Part shown: piece by piece, positions 16,274 to 24,412 of the stretch
How the letters are laid out: the number at the start of each line of letters is the position of its first letter
How positions within the stretch are numbered: position 1 is the first letter of the stretch
Assembly (NCBI GenBank): GCA_024275995.1
Contig: JAJRYB010000034.1
Span: forward strand, 1 to 44,428
Source of the DNA: Planctomycetota bacterium
GTDB taxonomy: Bacteria > Planctomycetota > Phycisphaerae > SM23-33
Direction of reading: 5' to 3'
Length of the DNA: 44,428 bases
The notes under the pieces: model-generated
What the model was told of the DNA's origin: nothing
The model's database searches: none
The model's input: the letters and a program-made list of their open reading frames with translations, nothing else
Program-made: the position numbers and the translations under genes

Positions 16274-16309
16274 GGTACGAAACGGTACGCTTTGGTACGC
16301 AACGGTACG
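16274..16309. repeat. Four GGTACG motifs spaced exactly 10 bp
   Basis: GGTACG occurs at 16274, 16284, 16294 and 16304, separated alternately by AAAC/CTTT/CAAC. A 10-bp period puts every copy on the same face of the helix, as in arrayed protein-binding sites. It lies about 80 bp upstream of the -35 of the PEP-CTERM promoter candidate. Confidence 0.7.
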
Positions 16310-16381
16310 CGTCGTTTCGCTTTGTTTTGTTTTTACCGATTAACGAGTTAACGAATTAACCGTTTTTTCCCCTCCGCCGAT

Positions 16382-16410
16382 TTGCCTGCCCCCGATTCGA
16401 ATCCTATCTT
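16382..16410 (+). promoter_or_regulatory. Candidate sigma-70 promoter of the first PEP-CTERM gene
   Basis: TTGCCT (16382-16387), a 17-base spacer, then TATCTT (16405-16410). The predicted start near 16417 leaves a leader of about 140 nt before ATG 16560. Confidence 0.5.
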
Positions 16411-16559
16411 GCTGTTGAGTCGCATCCCAGGCTGGAGAGGGATGCAAGGAGGAGGCCGCAGGACTATGCGAAAGCCGGTTCTGCGGGAGGAGTCTCGTCG
16501 AACGGCGGCGCGGTCCTCGCAACGTCCTTTGCCAAACTGAGGCGAATGGAGGAAAAAAC

Positions 16560-17138
16560 ATGAAACACATCACGCTCATCGCCCTGCTGTCGGTTGTATG
16601 TCTGCCCGCGGTCTCCGTAATGGCGGACACGTTCGTACTCGAGCCCACCCCGAAGGATCTCTACGATCTCGATCATTACAGGTATTACACGTGGGGTATC
16701 GACACGCCGTGGGATTCAAGTCAGATGGCCATTACCGCCACGCTGAAGCTCAAGAACATCCGCAACTGGAACAACAAGCCCAACGACCTGTACATCCACC
16801 TGCTGGACAACGCCCCGCTCGGCGTTACGGTTGGATATGACGGTCAGGGCGGTGGCGACCAGTTCGCCGGCCAGGGTCCCCTGCTGGTCCACTACGAAGA
16901 CCTGACCACGACGCCCCAGACACTGATCTACGAATTCTCGTTCGCCGATCTTGCCGCACTGAACCTGTTCGCCGAGGACGGTCGGTTCGCACTGGGCTTC
17001 GACCCGGACTGCCACTACTACAACTGCGGCATCGAGTTGACGATTACCACCGGCGAGATTCCCGAACCGGCGACCATGAGCCTGTTGGCGCTGGGCGGAC
17101 TTCCCCTGCTCAGCAGAATCCGTCGTCGAAGACGGTAG
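16560..17138 (+). CDS. PEP-CTERM sorting-domain secreted protein
   Basis: 192 residues. N-terminal Sec signal peptide (MKHITLIALLSVVCLPAVSVMA, cleavage near 22). C-terminal PEP-CTERM tail at 166-192: the PEP triplet (168-170), a hydrophobic helix MSLLALGGLPLL and an Arg-rich end. Such proteins are normally cut and sorted by an exosortase (EpsH/XrtA type), often towards the cell surface or an exopolysaccharide matrix; no exosortase gene lies in this window. The middle domain (Asp/Tyr-rich, LKLKNIRNWNNKPNDLYIHLLDN) is not recognised. GGAGG at 16547-16551 fixes the start. It has its own promoter candidate and a strong downstream terminator, so it is probably monocistronic. Confidence 0.9.
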   Translation: MKHITLIALLSVVCLPAVSVMADTFVLEPTPKDLYDLDHYRYYTWGIDTPWDSSQMAITATLKLKNIRNWNNKPNDLYIHLLDNAPLGVTVGYDGQGGGDQFAGQGPLLVHYEDLTTTPQTLIYEFSFADLAALNLFAEDGRFALGFDPDCHYYNCGIELTITTGEIPEPATMSLLALGGLPLLSRIRRRRR

Positions 17139-17220
17139 GCACGACGACAAAAAAAACGCCGAAGAGGCGAGATTGAATAGAAGATTGAAAAGCCTTTGAT
17201 TTCGACATCCTTGTCCGTAA

Positions 17221-17256
17221 CCGCCTCCGGAATCCGACCCCGGAGGCGGCTTTATT
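17221..17256 (+). terminator. Rho-independent terminator after the PEP-CTERM gene
   Basis: A perfect 10-bp stem CCGCCTCCGG (17221-17230) / CCGGAGGCGG (17240-17249), 9-base loop, followed by CTTTATT. Confidence 0.8.
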
Positions 17257-17285
17257 GCGTGCTACTGCGTCCTGTCCCGATCCGG

Positions 17286-17291
17286 TATAGT
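17286..17291 (+). promoter_or_regulatory. -10-like TATAGT just upstream of the glycosyltransferase start
   Basis: TATAGT ends 8 bases before ATG 17300 and there is no ribosome site between them, so a transcript would begin at or next to the start codon (leaderless). No good -35 is seen at 17 bp. Confidence 0.4.
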
Positions 17292-17299
17292 ATTGCCCC

Positions 17300-18238
17300 A
17301 TGAGCGAGCCTCTCTCACATCCGCCGGCGTTCAGCGTGATAATGCCGGTTTACAACCACGCCGATTACGTCGCCGAGGCGATCCGTTCCGTGATCGGCCA
17401 GACGCTGACCGACTGGGAACTGATCGTGGTGGACGACGGTTCCACGGACGGAAGCGCCGAGCTGGTCGACCGACTGGGGGCGAAGGATGATCGCATAACC
17501 GTTCTGCACCAATCCAACGCCGGACCCGCCGCAGCAAGAAACGCCGCGCTGAATGTGGCGCGATCCGACTGGCTTGCCTACATCGACAGCGACGACGTGT
17601 GGTATCCTTCCGCGCTGGCGGACTACCACGCCTATATCCAAGGGCATCCGGAGGCGAGGTTCATTTATGGTTATCGCCACCGCCTCGGCGAAGACGGAGC
17701 GATCACGAAGCTCGCCGGGCAATTCCAGGACGCTCCGACCTCGACGCGCCATCTGTGGGGGCGAATGTTTCTATCCCACCTGTGCGTCTGCTACCGTCGG
17801 GAATTGCTGGCCGAGGCCGGTCCTTACGACGCCAACCTCCGCAGCTGCGAAGACTACGAACTGTACCTGCGGATCAGCCTGTACACACGGTTCGAACCGC
17901 TGGGCAAGGCGACAGGTCTGCGCCGACGGCACGGGACGAACCTCTCGCGTCAGACGGGTTTCAGCCGAATGCTCGAAGCCGGTGTGCTTCGGCGTTTCGT
18001 CGAGCGATACGGCGGCGAGAAGGTGCTGGACCGGCAGGCGGTGAACCATCGGCTAGGACGATTGTATTACTCAGCCGCCCGGCAATACTTCCGTGCGCGG
18101 TGTTACCGCCAGGCGATAGACGCAGCCGCTCTTGCCCATAAGTATCGACGAACGCTGAAGAGCACGATGGTCTCGCTGCTCGCCCGATGCCTGCTGCCGC
18201 TCGGCAGGGTGGATGGGCGAGAGCTTCCTGCTTTATGA
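17300..18238 (+). CDS. Family 2 glycosyltransferase
   Basis: 312 residues with a GT-A fold. FSVIMPVYNHADYVAEAIRS (11-30) is the first strand-loop-helix, VVDDGSTDGS (43-52) binds the nucleotide sugar, and DSDD (96-99) is the metal-binding DxD region. The C-terminal part (about 215-312) is basic and helical without membrane segments, so the enzyme is cytosolic or peripheral. It probably adds sugars to a surface polysaccharide or glycan; donor and acceptor cannot be named. Its end overlaps that of the convergent membrane-protein gene by 6 bases. No Shine-Dalgarno site, but a -10-like hexamer immediately upstream. Confidence 0.9.
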   Translation: MSEPLSHPPAFSVIMPVYNHADYVAEAIRSVIGQTLTDWELIVVDDGSTDGSAELVDRLGAKDDRITVLHQSNAGPAAARNAALNVARSDWLAYIDSDDVWYPSALADYHAYIQGHPEARFIYGYRHRLGEDGAITKLAGQFQDAPTSTRHLWGRMFLSHLCVCYRRELLAEAGPYDANLRSCEDYELYLRISLYTRFEPLGKATGLRRRHGTNLSRQTGFSRMLEAGVLRRFVERYGGEKVLDRQAVNHRLGRLYYSAARQYFRARCYRQAIDAAALAHKYRRTLKSTMVSLLARCLLPLGRVDGRELPAL

Positions 18239-20413
18239 CCCGTCGTCCTGGGCTCTCTGGCGTCGCTGGATATCCTGAAGGGTCAGGAGCAGCGCCCACG
18301 GGCGGATCGACCTTCGCGAGAATCCCGCCGGTTGGAGTATGCGAATAGCCCGGCAGTCCAGCTCGCCCGACCAGAGGTTTTTCAGACGTATCACCAGCGT
18401 TCCGGGGCGAATCGGCGGCCTGGAAACGTTCTCGACGGGACCCGCCAGCAGCAGGTCAATCCGATCGCGATTGAACTGGGCGATGAACCATCCAGACCCG
18501 ACCGCACTATGGAATGTCCTGGCGACGCGAATCGCCTCGAACAACCTTCTCCCCGACGCCTGCGTTCGCAGCAGCATTGCGCCTCCCGGATGAACGTGCC
18601 TGAAACACCGTCGCAGCGTGGTGAGGTTATACACTCGCCACGCCTGGAGATGGTCCGCCTCCATCGGGGCCAGGAGCACTCCGTCGAACCGCTCGGGAGC
18701 GATCTGTGCGGTCAGCAGAAAGCCGAACTTATCCGGGCGCGTCTGCCGAACGCCCCATGCGCTCGGCGACAAATGCAGCGCCGACGGGTCCGGACTGGAC
18801 AGCGCGACGCGCACGGACCGGTGCAGTCCCTGCGGGACGTCCTGCGGCGAGGAAGCGACGACCCACCACAGCCCCGGATGCGAGGCGATGATCGCATCCT
18901 GCCGGCGTCGCACCCAATCGCTGCGCCAGGGGTCTCTGAGCGGCAGGTATCGCATCGGCGCGGAGGAATCGCTTCCGGTTCGCATCGCGCTCAACCAGAC
19001 TCCCGGCGATATCGCGCGCCCCCCGTCCCGGATCGCCACCAGCGAGGCGAGAACCGTCACCGTCAACGAACAGAGCAGGACCGCTCCCCACAACGCCCAG
19101 AGCACCTGCCGTTTGGTGAGGCGGGTAATGGCGATCCCGTAAATGGGCGCCGCAGCAAGGACGGCGATGGCGCTTAGCAGCATCACCGCCCTTCCCTCCG
19201 GCAGCAGGCCCGCCGCGAGGCACGCAAGGAACCCCAGACCCAGCCCGAGGCAGATTTGCGAAACGTAGGTTCTCGCCCCGGCGCCCATTCTCGCAAAGTT
19301 GCGGCGCTGTCGCGACAGCAGCACAGCCGCCATCGCCATCAGCGGAATTTGCGCGAGCACCGCCAGCACCGCCGAAACTGCGGCGATGTTCGGCGACAGG
19401 AGGCATGATATTACCAGGGCGACCTGCAGCCCAAGACCCGCCGTTATGCCGATGATCGCGCCAAGCCCCTGTGCGCGTCCCGGCGCGGAGGACTTGTGAT
19501 CGACGATTCCCAGAAAGCCCGCCAGCAGGCTTACCGACAGTCCCGCCCAGCACATGCGTCCTTCCAGGCCCACGCCGGCGACGTCGCTCAGCAGGCGCAT
19601 CTGGATCACGAACGAAACCGCCATCGCCGCGAAAACGCCGCGTATCGACCAGGCGAGCGAACGTTGCGATCCCGCCTGCTCCGGACGCGCCGTCGGCGGC
19701 GGTGGACGAAGCGAAACCTTCTTCCGCTGGAGAAGCGCGACGCTCGATATGATCAGCAGCGCGCCCACCAGGACCGGCAGTCCCAGCAGGCTCAATCCCA
19801 GCCACCATGCAACTCCCAGTGCGGTCAAACCCAGCGCTATTGCCCACGTCCAGTCGCGGCAGATAGTGGCGTAGATATCCCTTCCACTGCCCCTCCGGAC
19901 AAGCGCCCCCGCGAAAAAGACCACGCAGATGCCAAGAGACATCGGAAGCATCGCCAGCAGCTGCACGCAGAACCGCGCCACCAGCCAGCCCCACCTTCCG
20001 AGCACGAACCACCGTGCGAGCCAGTCGATCAGGCCGCCGATCCAGTACGCCACCGCCGTGCTCACAAGGGCTCCCGCCACGGCGAGTATCGTCATCGCTC
20101 CGAGCAGACGCAGCAGGGCGCGCGCCTCGCGGGTTCCGACGCGCGGCATGGAAGCCGCTGCCAGTTCCACCGCGAGCGTTTCATGCACCTTCAACCACGA
20201 TAGCAGGCGCTGCATGAATCTTGCCGCCTTGCCCGGAAGGCGCACGGCGAACCACAGCGATAACATCGTAGCCGAGAGCGTCAGCAGGATCGCTCCACCG
20301 GAGGCGTCCATCGCTCGGGCCCATACCAGCGTTATGCATCCCATCCACGCCACCAGGGCGGCGGCGGAACCTATCACGAACGCCCTGTCGAGATGCTTGG
20401 GCTTCAGGGGCAA
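18233..20413 (-). CDS. Polytopic membrane protein with C-terminal spermidine-synthase-like domain
   Basis: About 726 residues from the TTG at 20413, which lies one base past the birA stop and has GGTGG upstream. The frame also extends to a TTG at 20482 (ATG at 20467), overlapping birA. Roughly the first 500 residues are about twelve hydrophobic segments. The last 230 residues are soluble, and RFDGVLLAPMEADHLQAWRVYNLTTLRRCFRHVHPGGAMLLRTQ recalls the end of spermidine-synthase Rossmann domains fused to transporter-like membrane parts. The SAM-binding glycine loop is not evident, so the domain may be inactive. Third gene of a minus-strand run nadC-birA-this. Function unknown. Confidence 0.75.
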   Translation of the reverse strand: MPLKPKHLDRAFVIGSAAALVAWMGCITLVWARAMDASGGAILLTLSATMLSLWFAVRLPGKAARFMQRLLSWLKVHETLAVELAAASMPRVGTREARALLRLLGAMTILAVAGALVSTAVAYWIGGLIDWLARWFVLGRWGWLVARFCVQLLAMLPMSLGICVVFFAGALVRRGSGRDIYATICRDWTWAIALGLTALGVAWWLGLSLLGLPVLVGALLIISSVALLQRKKVSLRPPPPTARPEQAGSQRSLAWSIRGVFAAMAVSFVIQMRLLSDVAGVGLEGRMCWAGLSVSLLAGFLGIVDHKSSAPGRAQGLGAIIGITAGLGLQVALVISCLLSPNIAAVSAVLAVLAQIPLMAMAAVLLSRQRRNFARMGAGARTYVSQICLGLGLGFLACLAAGLLPEGRAVMLLSAIAVLAAAPIYGIAITRLTKRQVLWALWGAVLLCSLTVTVLASLVAIRDGGRAISPGVWLSAMRTGSDSSAPMRYLPLRDPWRSDWVRRRQDAIIASHPGLWWVVASSPQDVPQGLHRSVRVALSSPDPSALHLSPSAWGVRQTRPDKFGFLLTAQIAPERFDGVLLAPMEADHLQAWRVYNLTTLRRCFRHVHPGGAMLLRTQASGRRLFEAIRVARTFHSAVGSGWFIAQFNRDRIDLLLAGPVENVSRPPIRPGTLVIRLKNLWSGELDCRAIRILQPAGFSRRSIRPWALLLTLQDIQRRQRAQDDGS

Positions 20414-20414
20414 C

Positions 20415-21380
20415 TCAGAGAACCACCGTTGAGCTTTCCGCAGGCAGGTGAACGTGCCTGCCGTCATCGCAGGAAAGGACAAGCCCCTCCAGCGGGCTGA
20501 CGTCCAGCACGGTTCCGACGTACGTTAGCCCTTTGCATTGCACCCGGAGGCGCTGGTGGACCATCCCGCAGCGCGACATCCAGGCGTCGTGTATCTCATC
20601 GAGCCGGCAGGAAGCGATACGCTCGATCGCGTCGTCCAGCCGACGGAGAATCGCCCTCGCCAGTTCGACGCGCTCGATCGGATCGTCGGTATGGAGCGCG
20701 AGATTCGTCGCCGGAGCGTCAACGGCGTCTCTCGGCGGCGATGCGCCGAGGTTGACCCCGATTCCTACCACCGTGGTGCTTGCCCCCCCCAACAGGCGCC
20801 GTTCCACGAGCACGCCGGCGAGCTTCTCGCCGTCCAGCGTCACGTCGTTCGGCCACTTGATCCGGCAGGCGACGCCGCAGGCAGCTTCCAGGCCCTGGGC
20901 GACACTCAGATCGGCCGCTATCGTCAGCGCTTCGTAAGGAAGGACGCGATCGGACTCCACCAGCAGCACGCTCATCAGCAGGTTTTTCCCCGGCGGGGAA
21001 AGCCAGCGACGACCCATTCGCCCGCGACCTTTCCGCTGATACTCCGCCAGCACGACCAACCCGTCGGCGTCCGCCTGGCGTGCGGAATCGAACGCGACGT
21101 CACTGGTCGATGCGACCTGCCCGAAGCATATCGCGTGCCTTCCGACGCGGCGCGTGCCCAGTTGCCGCTCGATAAGGTGGGCGTTGAGCGGCGCCGGGCG
21201 AACAAGACGCACGCCATGAGCGGGCGAAGCGTCGATGGAAAAACCTTCGCCGCAGAGAGAAGCGAGAATATCGTTCAACCGCTCGCGCGTAACGGAGACA
21301 GCCGCCGCCAACTCGTCGGGCCGCACGAACGCCCCTTCACGTTCGTATAGAATGTCCAGGACACTGTCGGCGCCGTTCAT
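20415..21380 (-). CDS. birA: Biotin-protein ligase, bifunctional type with HTH domain
   Basis: 321 residues. An N-terminal winged-helix (about 1-60, LAAAVSVTRERLNDILASL) indicates the BirA class that can also repress biotin genes. Ligase motifs: STSD (91-94), GRGRMGR (118-124, biotinyl-AMP loop), KWPND (175-179) and GIGVN (206-210). The C-terminal SH3-like cap is present (about 270-321). It attaches biotin to carboxyl-carrier subunits such as AccB. Its start overlaps the stop of nadC by 4 bases (ATGA), so the two are translationally coupled. No biotin synthesis genes are nearby. Confidence 0.95.
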   Translation of the reverse strand: MNGADSVLDILYEREGAFVRPDELAAAVSVTRERLNDILASLCGEGFSIDASPAHGVRLVRPAPLNAHLIERQLGTRRVGRHAICFGQVASTSDVAFDSARQADADGLVVLAEYQRKGRGRMGRRWLSPPGKNLLMSVLLVESDRVLPYEALTIAADLSVAQGLEAACGVACRIKWPNDVTLDGEKLAGVLVERRLLGGASTTVVGIGVNLGASPPRDAVDAPATNLALHTDDPIERVELARAILRRLDDAIERIASCRLDEIHDAWMSRCGMVHQRLRVQCKGLTYVGTVLDVSPLEGLVLSCDDGRHVHLPAESSTVVL

Positions 21381-22279
21381 TGCGTCACGATCTCGATGTC
21401 CAGGCCGATATCGACCGCCGCGGCGGAATGCGTCAACGCGCCGATAGCGATTCTCTCGACTCCGGTGAGGGCCACCTCGCGAACGTTATCCAGCGTGATT
21501 GAGCCGGAAGCTTCCAGTTCAACCCTTCCGGCGGCGGACGATTCATCGCGCATTTTCACAGCCCGGCGCAGGTCGCGGGGCGACATGTTGTCCAGCAGAA
21601 CAATATCCACCGGTAGCGACAGTGCCCGGCGGAGTTGATCGAGCGTGTCCACCTCCAGCTCGACAAACGCATTATCGCACAGGGTGGGAACTATCCTTTG
21701 CAGCTCGCGCCGAACCGCGTCGAGAGGCTCCTCGCCGTCTGCGGCGAGCACGGCAAGGTGGTTGTCCTTCACGAGAATGGCGTCGTACAGTCCCATTCGA
21801 TGATTCCTTCCTCCACCCGCGCGCACGGCGTATTTCTCCAGTGATCGCCATCCGGGCGTCGTCTTCCGCGTGTCGTAAATCGCCGAGGAGGTGCCCTCGA
21901 CGGCATCGACGTATTGTCGCGTCGCCGTCGCCACGCCGCAGAGCTTCTGGAGGAAGTTAAGCGCGACGCGCTCGGCGGAGAGAATCGCACGCGCCTCTCC
22001 GCTCCATTCAGCCAGCACTTCGCCGGTATCGACTTGCGCGCCTTCACCGACAAGAACCGCGGTGCGGATGTCCGGGTCGTACCGCCCGGCGATTATCTCC
22101 AGCATCTCTGCGCCGCAGACCACCACAGGCCCGCGCGCCGCGAACCGCCCCGTCACCCTCACGTCGGGGGGCAGCAGCGAACCGGTTACGTCGCCGCCGT
22201 CGCCGAGGTCTTCCTGCCGGGCTATTTCCAACAGCCGGGCAAGGTCCTCCCGCTCACGCTTTGAAGGGTGAATCGTCAT
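21377..22279 (-). CDS. nadC: Quinolinate phosphoribosyltransferase (decarboxylating)
   Basis: 300 residues, usual length. NadC converts quinolinate and PRPP to nicotinate mononucleotide in de novo NAD synthesis. Motifs: ERVALNFLQ (103-111), DTRKTTPGWR (136-145), GGGRNHRMGL (155-164) and KDNH (171-174), all part of the active site. A C-terminal barrel with VDIVLLDNMSP follows. First gene of the nadC-birA-membrane protein operon, transcribed divergently from the lipoprotein gene at 22436. ATG 22279 is the only sensible start. Confidence 0.95.
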   Translation of the reverse strand: MTIHPSKREREDLARLLEIARQEDLGDGGDVTGSLLPPDVRVTGRFAARGPVVVCGAEMLEIIAGRYDPDIRTAVLVGEGAQVDTGEVLAEWSGEARAILSAERVALNFLQKLCGVATATRQYVDAVEGTSSAIYDTRKTTPGWRSLEKYAVRAGGGRNHRMGLYDAILVKDNHLAVLAADGEEPLDAVRRELQRIVPTLCDNAFVELEVDTLDQLRRALSLPVDIVLLDNMSPRDLRRAVKMRDESSAAGRVELEASGSITLDNVREVALTGVERIAIGALTHSAAAVDIGLDIEIVTQ

Positions 22280-22435
22280 GTCTATCCGGAAGGATACGCA
22301 AAGGTGGACGAAAAAAAAAGTCCTCGTACTTTCCGCAATCGTACGATTATCGATTACCTTCGCGCTTTACACGAGCTTGTCGCAGCCGATAGCATGAACG
22401 CAGCGACGACGGTGATCGCGCAAACGGGACGAAAG

Positions 22436-22852
22436 ATGAAACTCATCGCACTTGTCATGCTCGCAGTTCTGCCCGCTGTCGGCGGCTGCGCCAAAACGGT
22501 CGGTCCGGTCGAGTTCCTGTCTCTCTATCGGCGAAGCAGCTCGATGATGAACACGAGCAGCGGCCACCGGGCGATCTACGAAGGGCGCGACGGGCAGTAT
22601 CACTACCTCACAATCCGTCGATCGACGCTTCAGGAAGGCGGAATGGCGATGCTGGTATGGGGAGCGTACCGGGACGAAAAACTGCGATGCCTCCTGGAGT
22701 ACCTGCCGCAGGAGTTTCCTGAAGGCTTCGACCTGTTGATAAGCGAACCGGGGGACGAGGCCCGAACCGAAACGCCACAGGAGACCGACCGATACGTCCG
22801 CCGGTATCTTTCCGAGCGCAATCGACCCGCCCCACCGTCGAAAGAGCGATAG
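22436..22852 (+). CDS. Small lipoprotein of unknown function
   Basis: 138 residues. MKLIALVMLAVLPAVGGC is a lipoprotein signal with lipobox VGGC, Cys at 18. The mature part has basic/aromatic stretches (RAIYEGRDGQYHYLTIRR, GGMAMLVWGAYRDEKLRCLLEYL) and a Pro/charged tail. I do not recognise a family. The frame continues upstream to 22268 but those residues lack a signal, so ATG 22436 is preferred (ATG 22394 is possible). It precedes the TIM-barrel protein by 61 bp, with a promoter candidate between. Confidence 0.75.
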   Translation: MKLIALVMLAVLPAVGGCAKTVGPVEFLSLYRRSSSMMNTSSGHRAIYEGRDGQYHYLTIRRSTLQEGGMAMLVWGAYRDEKLRCLLEYLPQEFPEGFDLLISEPGDEARTETPQETDRYVRRYLSERNRPAPPSKER

Positions 22853-22874
22853 CGACCGGTTTTTTCCCCCGCAC

Positions 22875-22904
22875 TTGTGCTGCAAACGTCAATGTGGGTA
22901 TTAT
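22875..22904 (+). promoter_or_regulatory. Candidate promoter of the TIM-barrel gene
   Basis: TTGTGC (22875-22880), an 18-base spacer and TATTAT (22899-22904). The -10 ends only 9 bases before ATG 22914, giving a leaderless or nearly leaderless mRNA. Confidence 0.5.
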
Positions 22905-22913
22905 CCGGAGCCA

Positions 22914-24086
22914 ATGAGTAACCTGCGCAAAGCAATCCCGAAAGACAAGCTGCTCGTGCTGGTGATATTCGTCGTTATCATCGGTGCGGTAGTGGGCCTG
23001 CAACTCGTCCGGGGCGGGGCGGATCGCGTGATCGAAAAAAACATCTCCCCCCCACCGCTTGAACCGGGAGAGATGTTCCGCGGCATAGCGCTTCAGTTGC
23101 GCAGCGGATATTCGAAACACCCGTACGAACGATACCTCCGCGAAATCGCAAAGACGGGGGCAAACACCGTCTGCCTCGTCATAGCCGCCTACCAGGAAAA
23201 CGGCGCGTCGACGAGCATTTTCATCGACCTCCGCAAGACCCCCAGCGACGACCGCCTTCGGCAGATAATCGCAGCCGCACGAAAGAACAACCTCAGCGTC
23301 GTGCTAATGCCGATCGTGCTCCTGGAGAACCCGCGCGAAGGCGAGTGGCGCGGGAAGATATCCCCGTCGAAATGGGACGACTGGTGGGAGGACTACACGA
23401 ACTACATCCTGCATTACGCCCGGATCGCCGAGGAATCCAAGGTCGAACTCTTCATGGTCGGCTCGGAACTGGTCTCTACGGAATCTCACACGAAACGATG
23501 GCGTGAACTCATCCGGCGGACGAAAAAGACGTTCTCCAAGCTCCTGTCGTACTCAGCCAACTGGGATCACTACCGGCCTGTCAAGTTCTGGGACGACCTG
23601 GACATTATAGGCATGACGACCTACTACGACCTGACGGGCGGTAAAAAACCGACGCTGCGGCGTCTGCTGGATAGCTGGAAGCCGATCAAGAAGGACATTC
23701 TCTCCTGGCAAGCCAAAATGCATCCGAACCGTCCCATCATGTTCACGGAGGTCGGCTGGCCTAACCAGGACACCGGCGCGCAATACCCGTGGAACTACTA
23801 CCAGTCGCAGAAAACGGCCCCCGTAGCACAGGCGAACTGTTTCCGGGCTTTCTTCGAGACGTGGATCGACGAGCCGTCCGTAGCGGGCTTTCTCGTCTGG
23901 GAGTGGCAGAACTATCCGCAGCAGGACACCGATCCCAAAACCGACAACTCCTACGTCCCCAAGAACAAGCCCGCGATGGACGTAATTCGCAGATATTTCC
24001 GCTATCGCACACCGTGGCAGAAACGCGCCACAAGCAGGCCGAGTGCGCCCGCTACCGCACCGGTACTGACGCGCAATACGCGATAG
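22914..24086 (+). CDS. Membrane-anchored TIM-barrel glycoside hydrolase-like protein
   Basis: 390 residues. One N-terminal transmembrane helix (about 12-32, LLVLVIFVVIIGAVVGLQLV) anchors an extracytoplasmic domain. The rest fits a clan GH-A (beta/alpha)8 barrel related to GH113-type enzymes: GSEL with E185 at the end of strand 4 and FTEVGW with E279 at strand 7 are the expected acid/base and nucleophile glutamates. FLVWEWQNYP near the end is another typical strand. Substrate unknown; related enzymes cut beta-mannans or other beta-glycans. The Pro/Thr-rich C-terminus has no domain. Overlaps nothing; the next gene has its own promoter. Confidence 0.8.
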   Translation: MSNLRKAIPKDKLLVLVIFVVIIGAVVGLQLVRGGADRVIEKNISPPPLEPGEMFRGIALQLRSGYSKHPYERYLREIAKTGANTVCLVIAAYQENGASTSIFIDLRKTPSDDRLRQIIAAARKNNLSVVLMPIVLLENPREGEWRGKISPSKWDDWWEDYTNYILHYARIAEESKVELFMVGSELVSTESHTKRWRELIRRTKKTFSKLLSYSANWDHYRPVKFWDDLDIIGMTTYYDLTGGKKPTLRRLLDSWKPIKKDILSWQAKMHPNRPIMFTEVGWPNQDTGAQYPWNYYQSQKTAPVAQANCFRAFFETWIDEPSVAGFLVWEWQNYPQQDTDPKTDNSYVPKNKPAMDVIRRYFRYRTPWQKRATSRPSAPATAPVLTRNTR

Positions 24087-24141
24087 CGAATGCTTTAAAC
24101 CTGCTGCAAGTAGTGATAAAATAATTTACTAAGGTTTTCCC

Positions 24142-24170
24142 TTGACTCGCCACACATCTGCCCGTATAAT
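24142..24170 (+). promoter_or_regulatory. Near-consensus sigma-70 promoter of the second PEP-CTERM gene
   Basis: TTGACT (24142-24147), a 17-base spacer and a perfect TATAAT (24165-24170). The best promoter in the window. Confidence 0.8.
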
Positions 24171-24412
24171 CCGCGTGAGAGCCTGAGGTATGAAGTTTGG
24201 TCTGGAGTTGTTCGGAGGCGGGTGCTTTCCCCCACTCCCATTTTCTCGCCGGTGGCTTGTTGTATGTAGCCGCCAGTGCAAGCGGTTGCTTGTAGAGCCT
24301 GCTGTGCAGTTAACGCTTCGGAGGATACATTATGACCAGTCGCATGATTAGGGCGCGCGAGGTTCGCGGGGCAGAGGGTTTTCGTCAAGGCTTGCAACTC
24401 GGAGGACTTACC
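24171..24412 (+). other. Long leader of the second PEP-CTERM gene, with a second start site
   Basis: From the predicted start near 24177 the leader is about 236 nt. Short pairing segments include GGCGGGTG...CACTCCC and CAAGCGGTTGCTTG. It contains a full ribosome site GGAGG (24320-24324) and ATG 24332, which opens a frame that joins the PEP-CTERM frame 27 codons later. No known riboswitch is recognised. Confidence 0.5.

Larger units (their letters stand above)
15643..16559. other. Repeat-rich non-coding region with leader of the first PEP-CTERM gene
   Basis: No convincing gene. From left to right: about 230 bp of GC-rich sequence without obvious structure; an A/T-rich stretch (15930-16030); the CACAGA-type inverted repeat (16106-16186); four GGTACG motifs at exact 10-bp spacing (16274-16309); an ATTAAC/GTTAAC cluster followed by T6 (16337-16367); and a promoter-like pair (16382-16410). 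The presumed transcribed leader (from about 16417) has two stable stems: GCATCCC...GGGATGC (16422-16445) and CCGCAG...CTGCGG (about 16457-16487). Confidence 0.6.

Noticed and set aside
16417-16500. Possible cyclic di-GMP-I riboswitch in the first PEP-CTERM leader
   Set aside because: GGGATGCAAGG and AGCCGG look superficially similar, but the conserved GCAAACC segment and the expected pairing are missing.
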